Assembly: GCA_002344795.1 (NCBI GenBank)
Contig: DDUM01000042.1
Coordinates: 5,739 to 12,180, forward strand
Source of the DNA: Flammeovirgaceae bacterium UBA2338
GTDB lineage: Bacteria; Bacteroidota; Bacteroidia; Cytophagales; Cyclobacteriaceae
Length of the DNA: 6,442 nt
Direction: 5' to 3'
In this document: one piece after another, positions 6,402 through 6,442 of the stretch
Layout: each line of letters begins with the position of its first letter
Numbering within the stretch: the first letter of the stretch is position 1
Made by a program: the position numbers and the translations under genes
Notes under the pieces: generated by a model
What the model was told of the DNA's origin: nothing
Databases searched by the model: none
The model's input: the letters and a program-made list of their open reading frames with translations, nothing else

Positions 6402-6427
6402 TGTTGTTTGGTTCACGACCAACAACA
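6402..6427. repeat. Hairpin with one bulge at the window edge
   Basis: Bases 6402-6412 (TGTTGTTTGGT) can pair with 6418-6427 (ACCAACAACA), forming ten base pairs with one bulged T and a five-base loop. It lies over the possible ATG at 6401. No T-tract follows, so its role is unknown. Confidence 0.4.
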
Positions 6428-6442
6428 CCAAAAGTTTGCCAG

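Larger units (their letters stand above)
6086..6442. other. AT-rich right-hand intergenic region with unresolved edge
   Basis: These 357 bases hold the leader of the YtxH-like gene and no gene I can establish. At the right edge several short frames remain open. On the + strand one runs from 6329 with an ATG at 6401 (MLFGSRPTTPKVCQ...). On the - strand one frame from the edge ends at a TGA at 6352-6354 (ending ...NLSKISC), and another ends earlier. None is long enough to choose, and I do not recognise any of them. One may be the end of a neighbouring gene. Confidence 0.5.

Overview
The window looks like chromosomal DNA from a member of the Bacteroidota, probably a Cytophagales-type marine or soil bacterium (lineage inferred, not proven). 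The evidence is a C-terminal sorting domain of the gliding-motility (type B) kind, a PorP/SprF-family outer-membrane protein, almost no Shine-Dalgarno sequences before the starts, and moderate-to-low GC.

Region 1 (1-4254, + strand) is a tightly packed three-gene run. The first gene enters from the left already open. It is a cysteine-free, repetitive fibre protein with degenerate repeats of about 27 residues, a duplicated 57-residue block, four VGIGT-type repeats and a C-terminal module resembling phage tail fibres. The second is a secreted beta-rich protein with a signal peptide and a type B (CHU_C-like) type IX secretion sorting domain. The third is a PorP/SprF-like protein, the class of outer-membrane partner usually encoded beside type B substrates. 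Both gene junctions have the stop codon directly followed by the next start (TAA|ATG) within the same ten-base string, so translation is probably coupled. I read the three genes as one surface-fibre export and anchoring cassette; the domain calls are firm and the joint function is inference.

Region 2 (4255-5428, + strand) is a 181-base spacer with weak inverted repeats, followed by a cysteine-free, zinc-ligand-less MDR-family oxidoreductase of the quinone reductase/alcohol dehydrogenase type.

Region 3 (5429-5554) is the convergent gap. It holds a perfect 18-bp inverted repeat around a 40-base centre. This could be a two-way terminator or a small transposon-end-derived (MITE-like) element.

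Region 4 (5555-6085, - strand) is a two-gene stress-type operon: a YtxH-like small membrane protein followed by a CsbD-like protein.

Region 5 (6086-6442) is AT-rich and shows no gene I can establish. It has two imperfect hairpins and short open frames at the right edge that the window cannot resolve.

I found no rRNA, tRNA, CRISPR array, complete insertion sequence or known riboswitch. The best candidate for something not fully described is the fibre/type B/PorP cassette, although its parts belong to known families.
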